Shown here: piece by piece, positions 30,591 through 30,702 of the stretch
How the letters are laid out: every line of letters begins with the position of its first letter
Position numbering within the stretch: the stretch's first letter is position 1
Assembly: GCA_030372335.1 (NCBI GenBank)
Contig: JAUDCW010000021.1
Direction: 5' to 3' (one strand)
DNA: 30,702 nucleotides
Origin: JALCOL01 sp022649665
GTDB lineage: Bacteria; Bacillota; Bacilli; Lactobacillales; Enterococcaceae
Program-made: the position numbers and the translations under genes
The notes under the pieces: generated by a model
Database searches by the model: none
The model's input: the letters and a program-made list of their open reading frames with translations, nothing else
Told to the model about the DNA's origin: nothing

Positions 30591-30619
30591 AGTTTACCTT
30601 GTTTCCTGGAGAAGCACAA
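30591..30619 (-). promoter_or_regulatory. Candidate trpS promoter
   Basis: Minus strand -35 TTGTGC (30614-30619), 17-base spacer, -10 TAAACT (30591-30596), placed between the upstream terminator and the trpS ribosome-binding site. Confidence 0.6.
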
Positions 30620-30669
30620 CTTCACGCAGCAGATCTTTCTCCGCCGAAAGCGCTTTTCTCAAGATAAAC

Positions 30670-30698
30670 AAAAAAACTCAGAGATTTTTCTCTGAGTT
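30670..30698 (-). terminator. Terminator upstream of trpS
   Basis: A perfect 10-bp stem (arms 30689-30698 and 30675-30684) with a four-base loop and a T run on the minus strand. It most likely ends a gene beyond the window. It could also be the terminator of a trpS leader; the preceding bases are outside the window. Confidence 0.85.
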
Positions 30699-30702
30699 CA
30701 AA

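Overview
The window reads as a contiguous piece of chromosome from a low-to-mid GC Firmicute of the order Lactobacillales, most likely a member of the Lactobacillaceae. The basis is EzrA, Rex, a T-box in front of valS, the cysteine aminopeptidase PepC, a nucleoside 2-deoxyribosyltransferase, a FAT-type acyl-ACP thioesterase and the Bacillus-like neighbourhoods valS-folC-radC and ezrA-nifZ-thiI. The genus cannot be fixed from the sequence alone. No phage, IS transposase, CRISPR array or plasmid gene is visible. Most genes lie on the minus strand, and no gene-free stretch exceeds 300 bases. The longest, 7147-7423, is the valS T-box leader.

Layout, left to right. 13-1262 holds a translationally coupled SDR dehydrogenase and GNAT acetyltransferase (minus). 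1296-1683 is a cold-shock gene with its own promoter, long 5' leader and terminator. 1748-7438 is a minus-strand housekeeping cluster: T-box, valS, folC, HAD phosphatase, radC. rex (7424-8104) has its own promoter and a Rex-box-like operator. nifZ-thiI (8215-10593) is the tRNA thiolation operon, followed by ezrA and a HAD phosphatase. Divergent from these, on the plus strand, is an aspartate kinase (13339-14700). Next come a DUF72 gene and a Cof-type HAD gene (minus), divergent from an L-asparaginase (plus) that runs tail to tail with a thioesterase (minus). A tyrosine-phosphatase-like gene is divergent from a small DUF4870 membrane protein. pepC follows a nested palindromic repeat. 21110-26085 is an operon of lipoprotein, two-domain permease, ATPase and GT4 glycosyltransferase. 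The right end carries a membrane-anchored hydrolase, ndt, tRNA-Thr(GGT), a SprT-like metallopeptidase-fold protein, a HAD phosphatase and trpS.

Functional links supported by the sequence: valS is controlled by valyl-tRNA charging through a T-box with a GUA specifier. NifZ passes sulfur to ThiI for 4-thiouridine in tRNA. The four-gene transporter operon has a palindromic operator-like site over its promoter and a long hairpin after the lipoprotein gene, and its lipoprotein lacks the adjacent Tyr pair expected of an iron-binding protein. Everything else is mostly single genes or pairs with their own promoters.

The least expected items are: (i) a duplicated module of hairpin, ribosome-binding site and tiny ORF (MKKKI-x-GL) in the gaps before ndt and before the hydrolase gene; (ii) a family of nested palindromic intergenic repeats that double as terminators; (iii) a very strong NNG|ATC codon context that fills genes with GATC; (iv) dyads on the promoters of ezrA, pepC and the transporter operon; (v) a cysteine-free SprT-like protein.
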